From Microbacterium enclense (GTDB taxonomy: Bacteria; Actinomycetota; Actinomycetes; Actinomycetales; Microbacteriaceae), in NCBI RefSeq assembly GCF_001456955.1, contig NZ_KQ758470.1, positions 1 to 64,000 of the forward strand: DNA of 64,000 nt, in the 5' to 3' direction. Positions 8,109 through 16,794 of this stretch are shown piece after piece (the stretch's first letter is position 1; every line of letters begins with the position of its first letter). The position numbers and the translations under genes are program-made. The notes below the pieces were generated by a model, which saw only the letters and a program-made list of their open reading frames with translations, was not told the origin of the DNA and made no database searches.

Positions 8109-9694
8109 AGCGGGATGTTCCCGTGCTTCTTGGCGGGCAGGCTCGCGCGCTTGTTGCGCAGCGCCCGCAGGGCCTTGGCGATCGAGACGCGCGTCTGCGC
8201 GGGCTCGATGATGCCGTCGAGCTCGCCGCGCTCGGCGGCGAGGAAGGGGGATGCCACGTTGTAGGTGTACTCGTTCGCCAGACGCGTGCGCACCGCGGCG
8301 ACGTCTTCGCCCGCCTCCTCGGCGCGCTTGATCTCGCCGCGGTAGAGGATGTTGACGGCCCCCTGACCGCCCATGACGGCGATCTCGGCCGTGGGCCAGG
8401 CGAGGTTGATGTCGGCGCCGAGCTGCTTGGACCCCATGACGATGTAGGCGCCGCCGTAGGCCTTGCGCAGGATCACGGTGACCAGCGGAACGGTCGCCTC
8501 CGCGTAGGCATACAGCAGCTTCGCGCCGCGGCGGATGACACCGGTCCACTCCTGGTCGGTGCCGGGGAGGTAGCCGGGAACATCGACGAGGGTCACGATC
8601 GGCACCGAGAACGCGTCGCAGAAGCGCACGAAGCGGCTGGCCTTCTCGCCGGCGTCGATGTTGAGCGTCCCGGCCATCTGCGAAGGCTGGTTGGCGATGA
8701 TGCCGACGGTGCGGCCTTCGATCCGACCGAAGCCGATGACGATGTTGGGCGCGAACAGCGGCTGCACCTCGAGGAACTCCGCGGCATCCACGATCCCGTC
8801 GATCACGGTGTGGATGTCGTACGGCTGGTTCGGCGAGTCGGGGATGACCGTGTTCAGCGAGCGGTCGGCATCCGTCGTCTCGAACTCGAAGGGCGTGTCG
8901 TAGACGGGGATCTCGGCGAGGTTGTTGTCGGGGAGGTAGCTGATGAGGCCGCGCGCGTAGTCGATCGCGTCGTCTTCGTCGTCGGCGAGGTAGTGGGCGA
9001 CGCCCGAGCGGGTGTTGTGCGTGTGGGCACCGCCGAGCTCTTCCATGCCGACGTCTTCTCCGGTGACGGTCTTGATCACGTCGGGGCCGGTGACGAACAT
9101 CTGGCTGGTCTTGTCGACCATGATCACGAAGTCGGTGAGGGCGGGGGAGTAGACCGCGCCACCGGCTGCCGGACCCATGATGATCGAGATCTGGGGGATG
9201 ACACCGGATGCCGCGGTGTTCAGCCGGAAGATCTCGCCGTACTTGCCGAGGGCGACCACGCCCTCCTGGATGCGCGCCCCACCCGAGTCGAGGATGCCGA
9301 TGATCGGGATGCCGCTGCGAAGCGCCAGCTCCATGACCTTGATGATCTTGTCGCCGGCGACCTCGCCGAGGGAACCGCCGAAGGTGGAGAAGTCCTGCGC
9401 GTAGACCGCGACGTTGCGCCCGTGGATCGTGCCGGTGCCGGTGACGACCGAGTCGCCGTAGGGGCGGGACTTGTCCATGCCGAAGGCCGTTGTGCGGTGG
9501 CGGACGTACTCGTCGAGTTCGACGAACGAGCCCGGGTCGACCAGCATCTCGAGGCGCTCGCGGGCGGTGAGCTTGCCCTTCGCGTGCTGTTTGGTGCGCG
9601 CGGCGGCTTCGGCGTCGACGACCGCCTCCTGGAACCTGTTGCGCAGGTCCGCGATCTTGCCGGCGGTCGTGTAGAGATCGGGCTGGTCGGTCAC
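8105..9694 (-). CDS. accD: Acyl-CoA carboxylase beta (carboxyltransferase) subunit
   Basis: It transfers the carboxyl group from biotin to acetyl- or propionyl-CoA. The 529-aa length and the start [16 protein letters not shown] match the PccB/AccD5 type. Both crotonase-like halves are visible. The first has [16 protein letters not shown] and [13 protein letters not shown], where the glycines form an oxyanion hole. The second has [14 protein letters not shown] and [19 protein letters not shown] 9694 is chosen because TAGGGT-GGGAGG precedes it exactly, as at accA. It is transcribed with accE and lies divergent from biotin ligase. Confidence 0.93.
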   Translation of the reverse strand: MTDQPDLYTTAGKIADLRNRFQEAVVDAEAAARTKQHAKGKLTARERLEMLVDPGSFVELDEYVRHRTTAFGMDKSRPYGDSVVTGTGTIHGRNVAVYAQDFSTFGGSLGEVAGDKIIKVMELALRSGIPIIGILDSGGARIQEGVVALGKYGEIFRLNTAASGVIPQISIIMGPAAGGAVYSPALTDFVIMVDKTSQMFVTGPDVIKTVTGEDVGMEELGGAHTHNTRSGVAHYLADDEDDAIDYARGLISYLPDNNLAEIPVYDTPFEFETTDADRSLNTVIPDSPNQPYDIHTVIDGIVDAAEFLEVQPLFAPNIVIGFGRIEGRTVGIIANQPSQMAGTLNIDAGEKASRFVRFCDAFSVPIVTLVDVPGYLPGTDQEWTGVIRRGAKLLYAYAEATVPLVTVILRKAYGGAYIVMGSKQLGADINLAWPTAEIAVMGGQGAVNILYRGEIKRAEEAGEDVAAVRTRLANEYTYNVASPFLAAERGELDGIIEPAQTRVSIAKALRALRNKRASLPAKKHGNIPL

Positions 9695-9700
9695 CCTCCC

Positions 9701-9706
9701 ACCCTA
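9701..9706 (-). promoter_or_regulatory. -10 box for accD-accE
   Basis: TAGGGT lies 6 nt from GTG 9694, inside a 15-base context shared with the accA promoter (see 2388-2393). Confidence 0.5.
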
Positions 9707-9829
9707 GCGACCGCACCGGCGCGGGCGTTGGAGGGTGCGCACAAGTGAACGGCCGAGCGGCTGTGGCATCCGTCCAGCAGTCGGCATCCCTCGTCCCCGC
9801 AACCGGATGCCATCCCCGAGCGCATTCCC

Positions 9830-9835
9830 TAGGGT
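9830..9835 (+). promoter_or_regulatory. -10 box for birA
   Basis: TAGGGT lies 6 nt before ATG 9842. An in-frame GTG at 9836 touches the box, so it could not be translated from a transcript starting here. This supports ATG 9842. Confidence 0.45.
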
Positions 9836-9841
9836 GTGGGC

Positions 9842-10624
9842 ATGCCGATCCCCGAAGCCGGATACCCGCGCACCGCCGCCCACAGTCCCCGCGTCCAGGT
9901 GGTCGAGACCACCGAGTCCACGAACGCCGACGTCGTCGCCGCGGTCACGGCCGATCCCGCTGGATGGCCGCACCTCTCGGTGCTGATCACCGATGACCAG
10001 CGCGCGGGGCGCGGCCGCCTCGACCGCTCGTGGACCGCTCCGGCCGGCACCGCGCTCGCCGTGTCGGTGGTCGTCGACGCCACGATGATCCCGCCCGCCC
10101 AGCGGGGCTGGATCCCGCTCGTCGCGGGGGCCGCCATGACGCGCGCCGTCAACCACCAGCTCTCCGGCCACGGCGGCACGGCCGAGCTGAAGTGGCCGAA
10201 CGACGTGCTCGTCGACGGCGGCAAGATCTGCGGCATCCTCGCCGAGGTCGTGCCCGCCTCGACCGACACCGTGGTCGTCGGGGCGGGCGTCAACACCCGT
10301 ATGAGTCGCGCCGATCTCCCCGTCTCCACCGCGACGTCGTTCGCCGCGATCGGGGCCGAGTGCGACGACGATCGCCTTCTGGCCGACTTCATCGACGATC
10401 TCGCCAAAACCCTCGCGCGCGTGGCGCACGACGACGTCGACCGTGTGCACCGCGAGATCGAGAAGCTCTGCGCCACCGTCGGCCGCGAGGTCACCGTGTC
10501 GTTGCCCGACGGCTCCACCCTGCAGGGGACGGCCGCCCGTCTCGACGCGGAGGGCCGCCTGGTCGTCGAGGCCGGCACCATCGAGACGGTCGTGTCGGCC
10601 GGCGACGTCGTGCACGTGCGCTGA
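9842..10624 (+). CDS. birA: Biotin--[acetyl-CoA-carboxylase] ligase
   Basis: The enzyme activates biotin with ATP and attaches it to the carrier Lys of the carboxylase alpha subunit. The 260-aa protein has VVETTESTNADV near its start, the biotin/AMP loop GRGRLDRSW, the LKWPNDVLVDGGKICGIL core with the catalytic Lys, and a C-terminal SH3-like domain (VTVSLPDGSTLQGTA). There is no N-terminal DNA-binding domain, so it is a monofunctional ligase. It lies divergent from accD-accE, which fits its substrate. Confidence 0.94.
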   Translation: MPIPEAGYPRTAAHSPRVQVVETTESTNADVVAAVTADPAGWPHLSVLITDDQRAGRGRLDRSWTAPAGTALAVSVVVDATMIPPAQRGWIPLVAGAAMTRAVNHQLSGHGGTAELKWPNDVLVDGGKICGILAEVVPASTDTVVVGAGVNTRMSRADLPVSTATSFAAIGAECDDDRLLADFIDDLAKTLARVAHDDVDRVHREIEKLCATVGREVTVSLPDGSTLQGTAARLDAEGRLVVEAGTIETVVSAGDVVHVR

Positions 10625-10669
10625 CGCCGCCCCTCCGCGTGGCACCGGTGGCGCGCCGCGGTCGCATCG

Positions 10670-10675
10670 CACAAT
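10670..10675 (+). promoter_or_regulatory. -10-like box for the PH-domain gene
   Basis: CACAAT lies 7 nt before ATG 10683. An alternative in-frame ATG at 10674 lies inside the box and is therefore less likely. Confidence 0.4.
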
Positions 10676-10682
10676 GGGAGGC

Positions 10683-11237
10683 ATGAGCCAGCCCTCGACC
10701 CCCCTCGGACGCCCGCGCATGCCGGCGCCGGGGGCGGCTGCGCCCGAGCTGCGGATCGCGCGGCTCCGCTCGCACGCGCGACGGCTGGGGTGGTCGGCGC
10801 TCGTGCTGATCGGCGTCTCCGGGGCCACGGCGTACTTCTACGACAATCTGCCGGCGCCGTACGAGAACTGGATGCTGCTGACGACCGCCGGCGTGCTCGT
10901 GCTGCTGCTCGTCGTGCTTCCGTTCTTCGTCTGGCTGTCGCGCACGTGGACGATAACGACCCGGCGGGTCATCGAGCGCTCCGGACCCTTCGGCGCCCAT
11001 CGCCGTGAGATCTCGCACGTGCGCGGCTACGCGATCCAGTTGCGTCGCGGCATCCTGCAGCGCATGTGGGGAGCGGGCACCCTCACCCTCTCGAACGGGG
11101 TGGAGCCCGCGCTGCGGCTGAAGAACATCCCGAACGCCGTACTCGTGCACGAGACGCTCGTCGATCAGGTCGAGGTCAATCAGATCCTCGCCCACCGCGA
11201 TTCGCAGACATTCGGTTCCGGCTCCGTCGGCCTTTGA
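10683..11237 (+). CDS. Membrane protein with bacterial PH domain
   Basis: The 184-aa protein has a Pro/Ala-rich cytoplasmic start and two membrane helices (LGWSALVLIGVSGATAYF and TTAGVLVLLLVVLPFFVWL). A bPH2 (DUF304/YdbS-like) domain follows: WTITTRRVIERSG, then the REISHVRGYAIQLRRGILQR loop and GAGTLTLSNG. In its family this layout is common in actinobacterial membrane proteins of unknown role. It sits between birA and purK, with a repeat-rich spacer after it. Confidence 0.8.
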   Translation: MSQPSTPLGRPRMPAPGAAAPELRIARLRSHARRLGWSALVLIGVSGATAYFYDNLPAPYENWMLLTTAGVLVLLLVVLPFFVWLSRTWTITTRRVIERSGPFGAHRREISHVRGYAIQLRRGILQRMWGAGTLTLSNGVEPALRLKNIPNAVLVHETLVDQVEVNQILAHRDSQTFGSGSVGL

Positions 11238-11528
11238 CGCGGACTCATGTCCCCCCGACGGAGGTGGCTGAGCTCATCGGAGCCACCGGCGTCCGGGGTC
11301 CCGGTGTCATCGACGTGCTGAAGGACCTCCGGTCGCGTCGAGGTGGCTGAGCCCGTCGAAGCCCTCGGTGTCCGAGGGAGTCCCGGTCCCACCGGCGAGC
11401 TCAGGGGCCTCCGGTCGCGTCGAGGTGGCTGAGCCCGTCGAAGCCACCGGGACCCCCGGGTACCCGCCCGCCCCGGCTCGCATCCCCGCGAGACCCCCGA
11501 CAGAATGGATGCCGACGGAAGGAGCGGC
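11238..11528. repeat. Spacer with direct and dispersed repeats
   Basis: The 291-bp spacer ahead of purK contains an exact 38-bp direct repeat at 11326-11363 and 11408-11445 (period 82), each including GTCGAGGTGGCTGAGCCCGT. A divergent copy of the core lies at 11261-11287. The same core appears at 3181-3200. No credible gene lies in the spacer. Repeats of this kind are probably mobile or slipped copies of a REP-like unit. Confidence 0.7.
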
Positions 11529-12662
11529 ATGGCGCTGCGAGTCGGAGTGGTCGGTGGCGGACAGCTGGCGCGGATGATGATCGCGCCCGCCGTCGAGCTG
11601 GGTGTCGGGATCCGCGTTCTCGCGGAGGACGAGGGCATGTCGGCGGCGCTCGCCGCGACCGCCGTCGGCGACTACCGCGACGCCGACACCGTGCTGGCGT
11701 TCGCGCGCGACGTCGATGTCATCACCTTCGACCACGAGCACGTGCCGCAAGACGTGCTCGCCGCCCTCGTCGCCGCCGGTGTCGCCGTGCATCCGGGTCC
11801 GGCTCCGCTCGGCGTGGCGCAGGACAAGCTCGTCATGCGCGCGAAGATGGCCGAACTGGGCCTGCCGCAGCCCGATTGGGCGGCCGTGGCCGACGCCACC
11901 GAGCTGCAGGCGTTCCTCGACGCACACGGCGGTCGGGCCGTGGTCAAGACCCCGCGCGGCGGGTACGACGGCAAGGGCGTCCGGGTCGTCTCGGCGGCCA
12001 CCGAGGCCGACGACTGGTTCGCCGCTCTCGGCGAGGACGGCAACGGCGGGGCCCTGCTGGCGGAGGAGCTTGTCGACTTCACGCGCGAGCTCGCGCAACA
12101 GGTGGCGCGGCGACCGTCGGGCGAGGTCCGGGCGTACCCGGTCGTCGAGACCGTGCAGCGCGGCGGCGTGTGCGCCGAGGTGATCGCCCCGGCGCCCCGC
12201 GCCGACGAGCGTGTGCAGCGTGTGACCGCGCAGATCGGCGTCGCCGTGGCCGAGGGCCTGGGGGTCACCGGCATGCTCGCGGTGGAGCTCTTCGAGACCG
12301 CCGACGAGCGCATCCTCATCAACGAACTCGCCATGCGCCCCCACAACAGCGGCCACTGGACGCAAGACGGCGCCGTCACGAGCCAGTTCGAGCAGCACCT
12401 ACGCGCCGTGCTCGATCTGCCCCTCGGGTCGACCGATGCCATCGCCGACTGGTCGGTCATGATCAACGTGCTGGGCGGTCCCGCCGAGGGCGGCCTCGAA
12501 GACCGCTTCGCCGCGGCGATGGCGGCGCACCCCTCCGCCAAGATCCACACCTACGGCAAAGCGCCGCGCCCGGGACGCAAGGTCGGGCACGTCAACGTCG
12601 TCGGCGACGATCTCGACGAGATCGTCTACGAGGCCCGGGGAGCCGCGTCGTTCTTCGACTGA
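11529..12662 (+). CDS. purK: 5-(carboxyamino)imidazole ribonucleotide synthase
   Basis: PurK uses ATP and bicarbonate to convert AIR to N5-CAIR in purine synthesis. The 377-aa protein opens with LRVGVVGGGQLARMM and has the ATP-grasp features KTPRGGYDGKGV and AEELVDFTRELAQQVAR. It ends with INELAMRPHNSGHWT, TSQFEQHLRAVLDLPLG and INVLGG. ATG 11529 has a good ribosome binding site (GGAAGGAG about 6 nt upstream), unlike most genes here. An in-frame ATG at 11505 would add eight residues without a site. purE follows after 53 bp with its own promoter-like box. Confidence 0.95.
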   Translation: MALRVGVVGGGQLARMMIAPAVELGVGIRVLAEDEGMSAALAATAVGDYRDADTVLAFARDVDVITFDHEHVPQDVLAALVAAGVAVHPGPAPLGVAQDKLVMRAKMAELGLPQPDWAAVADATELQAFLDAHGGRAVVKTPRGGYDGKGVRVVSAATEADDWFAALGEDGNGGALLAEELVDFTRELAQQVARRPSGEVRAYPVVETVQRGGVCAEVIAPAPRADERVQRVTAQIGVAVAEGLGVTGMLAVELFETADERILINELAMRPHNSGHWTQDGAVTSQFEQHLRAVLDLPLGSTDAIADWSVMINVLGGPAEGGLEDRFAAAMAAHPSAKIHTYGKAPRPGRKVGHVNVVGDDLDEIVYEARGAASFFD

Positions 12663-12703
12663 GCATGTCGCGTGCCGTTCCGCGATCTTCCAGCGAGCGC
12701 CCC

Positions 12704-12709
12704 TAGCCT
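12704..12709 (+). promoter_or_regulatory. -10 box for purE
   Basis: TAGCCT lies 6 nt before GTG 12716, consistent with a leaderless purE transcript separate from purK. Confidence 0.45.
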
Positions 12710-12715
12710 GGACCG

Positions 12716-13231
12716 GTGACCCGGCCGCTGCATTCTTCCGAGACGCCCGTGGTCGGCGTCGTCATGGGCTCCGACTCCGATTGGCGCGTGATGAACGCCG
12801 CCAGCGAGGTGCTGACCGAGTTCGGCATCCCGCACGAGGTCGAGGTGGTCTCCGCCCACCGCACGCCCGACAAGCTCGTCCGATACGGTCGCGAGGCGCG
12901 CGGCCGCGGTCTGCGCGCGATCATCGCCGGCGCGGGCGGTGCCGCGCACCTGCCGGGCATGCTGGCATCCGTCACCGCCCTCCCCGTCATCGGCGTGCCG
13001 GTGCAGCTGGCGACGCTCGACGGCATGGACTCGCTGTTGAGCATCGTGCAGATGCCCGCGGGCATTCCCGTGGCGACCGTGTCGATCAACGGCGCGAAGA
13101 ACGCGGGCCTGCTCGCCGCGCGGATCCTCGGCAGTGCCGACGCCGCGCTCGCCGACAGCGTGGAGGCCTACGCGCGCGACCTGGAGGCGCAGGTCGAAGA
13201 GAAGAATCGGCGCCTCAAGGACTCCCTGTGA
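12716..13231 (+). CDS. purE: N5-carboxyaminoimidazole ribonucleotide mutase
   Basis: PurE converts the PurK product N5-CAIR to CAIR. The 171-aa length and motifs are those of class I Pur[12 protein letters not shown] at the start, [10 protein letters not shown] with the catalytic His, [13 protein letters not shown], and [25 protein letters not shown] 12716 is the only start that keeps this N-terminus. The stop overlaps GTG 13228 of the LCP gene by 4 bp, so purine and envelope genes are translationally linked here. Confidence 0.95.
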   Translation: MTRPLHSSETPVVGVVMGSDSDWRVMNAASEVLTEFGIPHEVEVVSAHRTPDKLVRYGREARGRGLRAIIAGAGGAAHLPGMLASVTALPVIGVPVQLATLDGMDSLLSIVQMPAGIPVATVSINGAKNAGLLAARILGSADAALADSVEAYARDLEAQVEEKNRRLKDSL

Positions 13232-14691
13232 CACTCATCGCGGCTCGGCCGGGTGTGCAGGCCCGGGCCATCGAGTCACATCCGCTGCGTAATCCCGACG
13301 CCGGTTCGCCCGAGGTCATGACGCGTCGCGGGTGGTGGCTCGTCGTGCTCAACTTCCTCATTCCCGGGTCGGCGCAGATCCTCGCCGGCAGTCGCCGTCT
13401 CGGACGGTTCGGCCTCGGCGCGACGCTGGCGATGTGGACGCTGCTCGCGATCGCCGCGTTGGCGGGACTGCTCTGGCCGACGGGACTGTTCACCGTGGTG
13501 ACCGGCTCGTTCCTGCCCGACTTCCTGGCGGCCGTCCGGCCGGTGCCGCTGACCCTCGTGCAGATCGCGCTCTTCGCGTACATCGGCCTGTGGATCGTGC
13601 TCACCGTCGACACCCTCCGCCTCGTGCGTCTCGTGCGGGTCGGACCGCTCGCGCGGGTCGCGATGGCGATCGTGGCCGTGGTCCTGCTGTTCTTCTCGGG
13701 ATCGGGCGCCGCCTGGGCCGCCGGGATCGCGGGCAGCACGCGCGACGCCCTCTCATCGCTGTTCGCCCAGTCGGGGCCCGTCGTCCCGCCCTCCGACGGG
13801 TACTACAACATCCTCCTGCTCGGCGCGGACTCCGGCGAGGGACGCGACTCGATGCGTTTCGACAGCATCTCGGTGGTGTCGATCAACGCCGACACCGGGG
13901 CGACGACCATCACCGGCATCCCGCGCGACATGCCGCACTTCCCGTTCGCGCCCGGCCCGATGCAGGACAGATACCCCGACGGTCACACGGGGTACGCCGA
14001 TCCGACCTGCGGCTGGGGCAGCGGTATCAACCAGCTGAAGACCGAGGTCGAGGTCTGCCAGGACGGCGACGCGCTGTACCCCGACGCGAAAGCGAATGAC
14101 TCCGAGCCCGGCATCGAGGCGACGAAGGATGCCGCGGAGGGCATCCTCGGCATCCAGATCCCGTACTACGTGCTCATCGACATGAAGGGCTTCGCCGAGA
14201 TGATCGACGCGCTCGGCGGCGTCGACATCACCGTGCAGGAGCGCCTCCCGAAGGGCGGGCCCGCGTACGACGGCCAGCCCGTCGACGACTGGGCCTTCGG
14301 CTGGATCGAGCCCGGACAGCAGCACATGGACGGCGACACCGCGCAGTGGTACGCCCGGTCGCGCTACACGACGAGCGACTTCGATCGCATGCGGCGCCAG
14401 CGCGAGCTGCAGGAAGCGGTCCTCGCGCAGTTCACCCCGCAGGTCGTGCTGACGCGCTTCCAGGAGGTGGCGAAGTCGACCACCAGCCTCGTCCAAACCG
14501 ATCTGCCGCAGTCGCTCATCGCTCCCACGCTCGTCGACCTCGCGCTCAAGGCCAAGGACCAGACCATCAACACCCTCGAACTCACCCCCGCGGGCGGGGT
14601 CGATGAATTCGACCCCGACTACGCCCAGGTGCAGCAGATGGTGCGTGACGCGCTGCACCCGGCCTCCGAGACGGAGGCGCCGGCATCATGA
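13228..14691 (+). CDS. LytR-CpsA-Psr (LCP) family glycopolymer transferase
   Basis: LCP proteins transfer lipid-linked anionic or neutral glycopolymers onto peptidoglycan outside the membrane. The 487-aa protein has an N-terminal region with about four hydrophobic segments (residues 30-165, for example [19 protein letters not shown]). An extracytoplasmic LCP domain starts near residue 190: [22 protein letters not shown] with the conserved Arg/Asp, ITGIPRDM, then the late [20 protein letters not shown] with the Arg cluster. The GTG 13228 start overlaps purE; ATG 13318 is an alternative giving 457 aa. It heads the surface-glycan locus. The multi-helix N-terminus is longer than the single anchor of most LCP proteins. 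Confidence 0.88.
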   Translation: MTLIAARPGVQARAIESHPLRNPDAGSPEVMTRRGWWLVVLNFLIPGSAQILAGSRRLGRFGLGATLAMWTLLAIAALAGLLWPTGLFTVVTGSFLPDFLAAVRPVPLTLVQIALFAYIGLWIVLTVDTLRLVRLVRVGPLARVAMAIVAVVLLFFSGSGAAWAAGIAGSTRDALSSLFAQSGPVVPPSDGYYNILLLGADSGEGRDSMRFDSISVVSINADTGATTITGIPRDMPHFPFAPGPMQDRYPDGHTGYADPTCGWGSGINQLKTEVEVCQDGDALYPDAKANDSEPGIEATKDAAEGILGIQIPYYVLIDMKGFAEMIDALGGVDITVQERLPKGGPAYDGQPVDDWAFGWIEPGQQHMDGDTAQWYARSRYTTSDFDRMRRQRELQEAVLAQFTPQVVLTRFQEVAKSTTSLVQTDLPQSLIAPTLVDLALKAKDQTINTLELTPAGGVDEFDPDYAQVQQMVRDALHPASETEAPAS

Positions 14692-15791
14692 CCGTTTCCC
14701 TGCGCGTCGTCCTCGACCAGTTGGTGGCCCCGACGTCGCCCGATCTCGCCGAGGCGTCGGCATCGCTCACCGAAGCCCTCATCGCCACCGCCCCGCGCGG
14801 TTGCGACGTCTCGGCCATCGTGCCGGCGCCCGGCATCCCCGACACCGCCGCGGTCGCGGGGCTCAGTTCCGAGACGCGGCTCGCGGTGCGCCGGCGCGAG
14901 CTCGCGGCATCCTGGCAGCTCGGTGTCGCCCCCGGCATCGGCAGGGGGCTCATCCACTCGCCGACGGCGTTGGCCCCGCTCGTTCGCCACGACCGCGTCA
15001 ACGAGACGCACCAGATCGTCGTGACGCTGTGGGAGCTTCGCGCCTGGGAGACCCCGGAGGAGCTGCCGAAGGCCGAGATCCTCGCGTGCCGCGCTCTGCT
15101 CGCGCGCGTGACCAAGCACGCCGACGCCGTCGTCGTGCCCACGCACGCGATGGCCGAACGTCTCGCCGAGGTCGCCAAGAGCAAGCTGTCGAAGAAGGTG
15201 CGCGTCATCGGCGGCGCGCCCGCGGCCGGTATGCGCGTGCCCTCGGATGCCGTGGGGCGCCTCCGTGCGCTCGATCTGCCGTCGTCGTTCCTCGTGCTCG
15301 CCGGGGGAGCGGCACCCTCCGACGGGCTGGCCGCCGCCTTCGCCGCCGTCGTCGCCGCAAAGTGGGAGGGCGAGGTCGTCGTCCTCGATGTGCCCGAGGG
15401 TGAGGAGCCGGCGGTCGCCGACATCGCCGCAGCCTCCGGCCTCGCCGAAGGCCGCGTGCACAGCCGTGGGGCGCTCGACCGGTGGGATCGCGCGGCCGTG
15501 CTCTCGCACGCGTCGGTGTTCGTCACGGCGTGCGGCCGGACCGACTGGCCGTGGCGCGCGGTCGACGCGCTCGCCGTCGGCGTGCCCATCGTCGCCGTCG
15601 ACACCGCGGTGCACCGCGAGGTGCTCGCCGACGCCGCCGCCTTCGCGCCCGCCGAGGATCTCGGAAACGCGCTGGCGCGTGCGCTGGGGGAGGACGCCGA
15701 GCGCCTGCGCGTGCTCGCCGGCGACCGTGCGAAGGGCTTCGCCTGGAACGCCGCCGCCGATCGCGTGTGGGCTCTGCACGCGGAGCTGTGA
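14688..15791 (+). CDS. Glycosyltransferase, GT-B type (family 4-like)
   Basis: The 367-aa protein overlaps the LCP stop by 4 bp (ATGA). It resembles actinobacterial mannosyl/glucosyl transferases of GT4 type. The N-terminal half has a HADAVVVPTHAMAERLAE segment, and the C-terminal half has SFLVLAGGAAPSDGLAAAFAAV, SHASVFVTACGRTDWPWRAVDALAVGVPIVAVDTAVHREVL and a typical final helix. The acidic donor-binding EGFGLP motif of classic GT4 enzymes is not seen, so the donor sugar and activity are uncertain. Confidence 0.65.
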   Translation: MTVSLRVVLDQLVAPTSPDLAEASASLTEALIATAPRGCDVSAIVPAPGIPDTAAVAGLSSETRLAVRRRELAASWQLGVAPGIGRGLIHSPTALAPLVRHDRVNETHQIVVTLWELRAWETPEELPKAEILACRALLARVTKHADAVVVPTHAMAERLAEVAKSKLSKKVRVIGGAPAAGMRVPSDAVGRLRALDLPSSFLVLAGGAAPSDGLAAAFAAVVAAKWEGEVVVLDVPEGEEPAVADIAAASGLAEGRVHSRGALDRWDRAAVLSHASVFVTACGRTDWPWRAVDALAVGVPIVAVDTAVHREVLADAAAFAPAEDLGNALARALGEDAERLRVLAGDRAKGFAWNAAADRVWALHAEL

Positions 15792-15820
15792 GGCTCGCGG
15801 GCGGGCGCACATCGCGGCCC

Positions 15821-15826
15821 TAAGCT
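15821..15826 (+). promoter_or_regulatory. -10 box before GT2 gene 15834
   Basis: TAAGCT lies exactly 7 nt before ATG 15834, matching the leaderless pattern of this window. Confidence 0.45.
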
Positions 15827-15833
15827 CGACACC

Positions 15834-16784
15834 ATGACTGAACGCGTCGGGATCGTCGTCCGCACCCGGCAGCGACCGGAGTTCCTGCGGCGCGCGCTGG
15901 CCGACATCCGGGCGCAGTCGTTCGGCGACGTCCGCGTCGTCGTCGTGAACGACGGAGGAGACGTCGCCGAGGTCGAGGGAGTCGTGGTCGCCTCCGGCCT
16001 CGACGCGGCGGCGGTTCACCATATCGCTCCGGGCGACGGGGGCCGCTGCATCGCGGCGAACGTCGGCGTCCGCGACGCGGGCACCGAGTACGTCGTGCTG
16101 CACGACGACGACGACCGCTGGCATCCGGAGTTCCTGGCGCGCACCGTCGCATGGCTCGACGCCCACCCTGCCGACCTGGCGGTGGCCGTGCCCACGGAGA
16201 TCATCTACGAAGAGCAGCGCGAGGGCTCGTGGACCGAGGTCGGGCGGGCTCCGTTCTGGGCCGGCATGCAACGCATCTCGCTGACGGAGATGCTGAGTGT
16301 GAACCGCGCGGTGCCCATCTCCGTGCTCTACCGTCGCTCCCTCCACGACGACGTCGGATGGTACGACGAGACCCTCGACGCCGTGGAGGACTGGGACCTC
16401 TATCTGCGCATCCTTCGTCGCGGCGACATCGCTTTCCTCCCCGGCGAGGCGCTCGCGTTCTGGACGCAGAGACCGGATGCCACCGGCCTCGACGCCAACA
16501 GCATGTTCGCACTGACCGAGGAGCACAGGGTCGACGACGCGCGCGTGCGCGACCGGGCGCTCTCGGAATGGGTGCGGCGTGAGGGCGCAGGCATGCCGCT
16601 CTACATGGCATCGCTGCACGCGGAGACCATCGCGCACATCGACGAGACGGTGGAGCGCGCCGTCCGCCGCTTGCGCGCTGAGATCGCGTCGGACAATCGG
16701 GTCGAGATCGACGCGCATCAGCCCCTGTGGTCACGGGTGCGCCGGATCCGTCGGCTCCTCGGGAGGCGTTCGGGGCGCGCCTAG
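15834..16784 (+). CDS. Family 2 glycosyltransferase
   Basis: The 316-aa cytoplasmic GT-A enzyme starts RVGIVVRTRQRPEFLRRALADI. It carries the donor/metal motif LHDDDDRWHPEFL near residue 88 and the acceptor-side YDETLDAVEDWDLYLRIL near 180. A basic C-terminal tail RIRRLLGRRSGRA may contact the membrane. The EDWDLYLR acidic motif fits an inverting transferase. Sugar specificity cannot be read. Its TAG stop is shared with the promoter of the next gene. Confidence 0.8.
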   Translation: MTERVGIVVRTRQRPEFLRRALADIRAQSFGDVRVVVVNDGGDVAEVEGVVVASGLDAAAVHHIAPGDGGRCIAANVGVRDAGTEYVVLHDDDDRWHPEFLARTVAWLDAHPADLAVAVPTEIIYEEQREGSWTEVGRAPFWAGMQRISLTEMLSVNRAVPISVLYRRSLHDDVGWYDETLDAVEDWDLYLRILRRGDIAFLPGEALAFWTQRPDATGLDANSMFALTEEHRVDDARVRDRALSEWVRREGAGMPLYMASLHAETIAHIDETVERAVRRLRAEIASDNRVEIDAHQPLWSRVRRIRRLLGRRSGRA

Positions 16785-16787
16785 AAT
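16782..16787 (+). promoter_or_regulatory. -10 box overlapping the stop codon of gene 15834
   Basis: TAGAAT, a near-consensus box, lies 7 nt before ATG 16795. Its first three bases are the TAG stop of the upstream gene. Confidence 0.5.
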
Positions 16788-16794
16788 CGGTGGA

